Below, one piece after another: positions 4,444-6,815 of a stretch of 6,815 nt of DNA (positions are counted from its first letter, which is position 1; every line of letters begins with the position of its first letter). The notes beneath the pieces were generated by a model. That model saw nothing but the letters and a program-made list of their open reading frames with translations. It had not been told where the DNA came from and did not search any database. Where the stretch lies: assembly GCA_017510875.1 (NCBI GenBank), contig JAFWLX010000274.1:1-6815 (forward strand), in the 5' to 3' direction. This DNA is from Atopobiaceae bacterium (GTDB lineage Bacteria > Actinomycetota > Coriobacteriia > Coriobacteriales > Atopobiaceae). A program made the translations under genes and the position numbers.

Positions 4444-5531
4444 CAGGCCTCACCTCCCTCTGCGGCGTCATCAATTACATCGTCATCGCGCATACGCGCA
4501 AAGCGCGACTTCATCGAATCGACGGCCATGCGCACTTGCTCGTTGTTGGAGAACAGCATCACCGCAATGAGTACGATGGCATAGATGAGCATGCGGTAGT
4601 CGCCAATGAAGCGCAGCTTCTCGGGCAGGATGGTGAGCAGCGCAGCGGCGATGATGCCCCCACGGATGTTGCCCATGCCACCCAGAACCACAAAGACCAG
4701 AATGAGGATAGAGGTGTTGAAGTCAAACTTCTTGGGAACGATTGACGAGAAGTTCATGGCATACAGCGCCCCCGCCATGCCGGCAAGGGCAGCCGCCACC
4801 ACAAAGGCCATAAGACGGTACTTGGTGGTGTCGATGCCCACGCTCTCGGCGGCTATGCGATTGTCGCGCACGGCCATGATGGCACGGCCCGAGCGGCTGT
4901 TGACGAGGTTGGTCACCACAAAGAGCGTGAAGAGCACCAGCAGAAAACCCGCCGTAAACGTAGACAGCTCGGTAATGCCCACAGCTCCCTGCGGGCCGTT
5001 GATAAGAACCTTGCCGCCGTTCATACCCAACGATGCAACGTCCTTCATAGAGAAGTGAAGCGCACCGTCATAGCCCACATAGAGGTTGTTGAGCAGATTC
5101 TTGATGATCTCGCCAAATGCCAGGGTCACGATGGCAAGGTAGTCACCCTGCAGACGCATGACGGGGATACCCACCAGAACGCCAGCAACGGCAGCAAAGA
5201 TGCCCGCAATCACCATTGACACCAAGAGACGCAACGGACCAAAGGGAATGGCGGGCGCCAGCACCTGCGCCGCCACCAGACCCGTAAAGGCACCAACGCT
5301 CATAAAGCCGGCATGTCCCAACGACAGCTCGCCCGAGATACCCACCACCAGATTGAGCGAGATTGACAGGCTGATGTAGGCACAGATGGGTACCAAAAGG
5401 CCCACCATCGAGCTTGAGATGGCATGCAGAGACAAGAGTGCCTGCATGATTGCATACGCCACAATGATCAGCGCATAGGTGATTAAGGTATCTCTTGAGG
5501 CCTTGTCCATGCCTTTGAATCTTTTCATCAT
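4443..5531 (-). CDS. livM: LivM: branched-chain amino acid ABC transporter permease
   Basis: This 362-residue inner-membrane permease is one half of the transport channel. Membrane segments are visible around 16-35, 41-64, 72-92, 100-125, 131-150, 189-210, 238-259, 273-293, 300-312 and 318-337. Family landmarks are LNLVVGISGELSLGHAGFM (59-77), the cytoplasmic coupling loop SGRAIMAVRDNRIAAESVGI (214-233), which contacts the ATPases, and GGMGNIRG (294-301). The tail (348-362) is acidic (RDDDVIDDAAEGGEA). The start ATG 5531 follows AAGGTG with a 6-nt gap; a second ATG directly after it is also possible. Only 3 nt separate it from the livH stop, and its stop overlaps the livG start, so it sits in the middle of a translationally coupled chain. 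Confidence 0.94.
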   Translation of the reverse strand: MMKRFKGMDKASRDTLITYALIIVAYAIMQALLSLHAISSSMVGLLVPICAYISLSISLNLVVGISGELSLGHAGFMSVGAFTGLVAAQVLAPAIPFGPLRLLVSMVIAGIFAAVAGVLVGIPVMRLQGDYLAIVTLAFGEIIKNLLNNLYVGYDGALHFSMKDVASLGMNGGKVLINGPQGAVGITELSTFTAGFLLVLFTLFVVTNLVNSRSGRAIMAVRDNRIAAESVGIDTTKYRLMAFVVAAALAGMAGALYAMNFSSIVPKKFDFNTSILILVFVVLGGMGNIRGGIIAAALLTILPEKLRFIGDYRMLIYAIVLIAVMLFSNNEQVRMAVDSMKSRFARMRDDDVIDDAAEGGEA

Positions 5532-5534
5532 GGG

Positions 5535-6416
5535 CTACACCTTCTCGCGAGTCTCTTTGCCGAGCAGGCCAGCAGGGCGGATAAGCAGCACCACAATGAG
5601 CACCGCAAAGACAATGGCATCGGCAAGCTGTGTGCCAATGTAGGCCTTTGCAAAAATCTCGATGATGCCTAGCATGATGCCGCCAAGCGCCGCACCCGGA
5701 ATGGAGCCGATGCCCCCAATGACGGCCGCCGTAAAAGCCTTGATACCAGGAAGCGAGCCCGTGGTGGGCATGAGCGTGGGGTAGGTAGAGCACAAGAGCA
5801 CGCCCGCGATAGCGGCAAGACCCGAACCGATGGCAAACACCATCGAGATGGTGGTGTCCACATTGATGCCCATAAGCTGTGCCGCGCCCTTGTCCTCCGA
5901 GCAGGCACGCATAGCCTTGCCCATCTTGGTACGTGTGGTAAACAGCGTGAGGCCAACCATGATGGCCACGCATGCCAGCACCGTAACTATCGAGATGGGG
6001 CTCACCGTAAGCTGCCCATCAAAGAGCTTGATGGAGGGAAGGTCGAGCACCGATCGAAATGCCTTGGGATCGGCACCCCACACCAAAAGCGCCATGTTCT
6101 GCAAGAAGTAGCTCACACCAATGGCAGTGATGAGCACAGCCAGAGAGGGTGCCCCACGCAAGGGCTTATAGGCAAGACGCTCTACCACAATGCCTAGGCA
6201 GGTGCAGCCCACAATAGAGAGCAGCACCGCCACTAGCGGTGGCAATCCCAAATTGTTCATGGCTATGAAGCAGATGTATCCGCCCACCATGATGACGTCG
6301 CCATGGGCAAAGTTGAGCATCTTGGCTATGCCGTACACCATGGTGTAACCCAAGGCGATGATGGCATAGACGCTTCCCAGGCTGATACCGTTAATCAGGT
6401 TGGAAATGAAGCCCAC
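5535..6416 (-). CDS. livH: LivH: branched-chain amino acid ABC transporter permease
   Basis: This is the partner permease of LivM, 293 residues from the chosen start. The N-terminus shows the family pattern LINGISLGSVYAIIALGYTMVYGIAKMLNFAHGD (residues 7-40), the coupling loop is GKAMRACSEDKGAAQLMGI (166-184), and GGIGSIPGAALGG (234-246) closes the conserved core. Eight or so membrane segments are visible. I chose the GTG at 6416 because the strong AGGAGGG lies at 6426-6420, just before it. That ribosome binding site falls inside the gene if the ATG at 6431 is used, and this ATG has only a weak GGA far upstream. The ATG form would add five residues (MIGGT). The gene is 115 nt downstream of livK, with a strong hairpin between, and 3 nt upstream of livM. 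Confidence 0.93.
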   Translation of the reverse strand: MGFISNLINGISLGSVYAIIALGYTMVYGIAKMLNFAHGDVIMVGGYICFIAMNNLGLPPLVAVLLSIVGCTCLGIVVERLAYKPLRGAPSLAVLITAIGVSYFLQNMALLVWGADPKAFRSVLDLPSIKLFDGQLTVSPISIVTVLACVAIMVGLTLFTTRTKMGKAMRACSEDKGAAQLMGINVDTTISMVFAIGSGLAAIAGVLLCSTYPTLMPTTGSLPGIKAFTAAVIGGIGSIPGAALGGIMLGIIEIFAKAYIGTQLADAIVFAVLIVVLLIRPAGLLGKETREKV

Positions 6417-6439
6417 AGTCCCTCCTATCATTTGCTTGA

Positions 6440-6455
6440 TATGTCCTAAGACATA
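6440..6455. promoter_or_regulatory. Short palindrome upstream of livH
   Basis: TATGTC (6440-6445) and GACATA (6450-6455) form a perfect 6-bp dyad with a 4-nt centre, 14 nt beyond the livH ribosome binding site. It could be a small hairpin in the livK-livH intercistronic mRNA or a protein site. The dyad is short, so chance is possible. Confidence 0.25.
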
Positions 6456-6478
6456 CGTAAAACCTCTTGGTAGAACAG

Positions 6479-6506
6479 GCGGAGACCGTCACAGGACGGC
6501 CTCCGC
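6479..6506 (-). terminator. Intercistronic hairpin between livK and livH, without U-tract
   Basis: A 12-bp stem (6479-6490 with 6495-6506, one G-U pair in one strand's RNA) with a 4-nt loop lies 25 nt after the livK stop. On the minus strand it is followed by CTGTTCTACC, not a U-run, so it should act as a partial terminator or as a 3' stabiliser of livK mRNA and not a full stop. Such hairpins after binding-protein genes are a known way of making more binding protein than permease. Confidence 0.55.
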
Positions 6507-6531
6507 CGCAGGCACTCGTATGAGGTGGTGC

Positions 6532-6815
6532 CTACGCCTCGTCCAGCGCCTTGTACACGCCGTTCTCGATGACAACGGCCTTGGGGCTCTTGGTTACCTC
6601 GCCGGTGGTAGACCAGCTGGACTCACCAGTCAGACCGCTATAGGTGAAGCTGGAATCGGTGAACTGCGTGATGAGGGCGTCGCACATGGCATCGGTGGCC
6701 ATGTCCGGCGTGATGTTTGCAGCCTGGATGGCCTGAGCGATGGCCTTGACGCAGTCGTAGGCATCGGCAGCAAACTGGTTGGGATCCTCGGAGGAGCCAG
6801 AGGTCTTCTTGTAGG
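6532..6815 (-). CDS. livK: LivK/LivJ-type extracellular substrate-binding protein (C-terminal part)
   Basis: Only the last 93 residues are in the window; the start is outside. The stop is TAG at 6534-6532. The visible part begins YKKTSGSSEDPNQFAADAYD and contains the helix YDCVKAIAQAI, which matches the conserved YDAV...A.AI helix near the C-terminus of type I periplasmic-binding proteins of the Leu/Ile/Val family. It ends with a beta-rich part in which FTYSGLTGE...STTGEVTKSPKAVVIENGVYKALDEA follows the usual order (substrate-cleft hinge, then VVI-NG). In a Gram-positive host it would be a surface lipoprotein that captures substrate for LivHMGF. The true ligand (branched-chain amino acid, other amino acid or urea) cannot be told from this fragment. 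It is the first visible gene of the operon. Confidence 0.88.
   Translation of the reverse strand, partial: YKKTSGSSEDPNQFAADAYDCVKAIAQAIQAANITPDMATDAMCDALITQFTDSSFTYSGLTGESSWSTTGEVTKSPKAVVIENGVYKALDEA

Noticed and set aside
5143..5973. 276-codon open frame on the minus strand across livH and livM
   Set aside because: It overlaps both permease genes in another frame. The translation is Gly/His/Cys/Arg-rich nonsense, whereas the true frames carry full permease patterns.
1..6815. CRISPR array, tRNA or rRNA genes, insertion sequence with transposase
   Set aside because: No regularly spaced direct repeats, no cloverleaf, no rRNA-like sequence and no transposase or recombinase motif were seen on either strand.

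Overview
The window looks like part of a moderately GC-rich bacterial chromosome. Clean AGGAGG-type ribosome binding sites, U-tailed hairpin terminators, a TipA-type MerR regulator and a REP-like GGGGAC/GTCCCC hairpin would fit a Gram-positive host, perhaps an actinobacterium of the Coriobacteriia type. That placement is inference from style and not from a marker gene.

Layout, left to right. (1) 1-385: the 3' end of an unrecognised plus-strand gene. (2) 386-1037: no convincing protein gene of normal size. It holds a 99-bp long-hairpin element (393-491), a REP-like hairpin (501-540), and a stretch from about 645 to a strong terminator at 1005-1037. That stretch carries a 20-codon ORF with a good ribosome binding site and several nested, partly pseudoknotted complementary segments, so it is a candidate structured RNA of no class I recognise. 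(3) 1052-1622: two small minus-strand genes of unknown function, probably co-transcribed. (4) 1818-2635: a divergent plus-strand gene for a TipAL-like regulator (MerR DNA-binding domain plus TipAS ligand-binding domain). Its promoter has a 19-bp spacer filled by a near-perfect 21-bp dyad, and an internal start with its own ribosome binding site would yield a free TipAS domain. (5) 2661-2698: a terminator shared by converging transcripts. (6) 2740-6815: a minus-strand branched-chain amino acid type ABC transporter operon in the order livK (partial), livH, livM, livG, livF.

How the genes work together. The liv operon is a complete HAAT-type importer. An extracellular binding protein (LivK) delivers substrate to a LivH/LivM permease pair driven by the LivG and LivF ATPases. 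The livH-livM-livG-livF genes are almost fused, with gaps of 3 and 9 nt and one TGATG overlap, which implies translational coupling. livK is set apart by 115 nt containing a strong hairpin without a U-tract. This is typical of operons that make more binding protein than permease. The operon promoter lies outside the window. The TipAL gene probably controls itself through the dyad in its own promoter; whether it also controls the two small divergent genes cannot be told from the sequence.

The transporter is ordinary apart from a roughly 70-residue low-complexity N-terminal extension on LivG. The most interesting parts are the 393-1037 intergenic region and the tipA-like locus.
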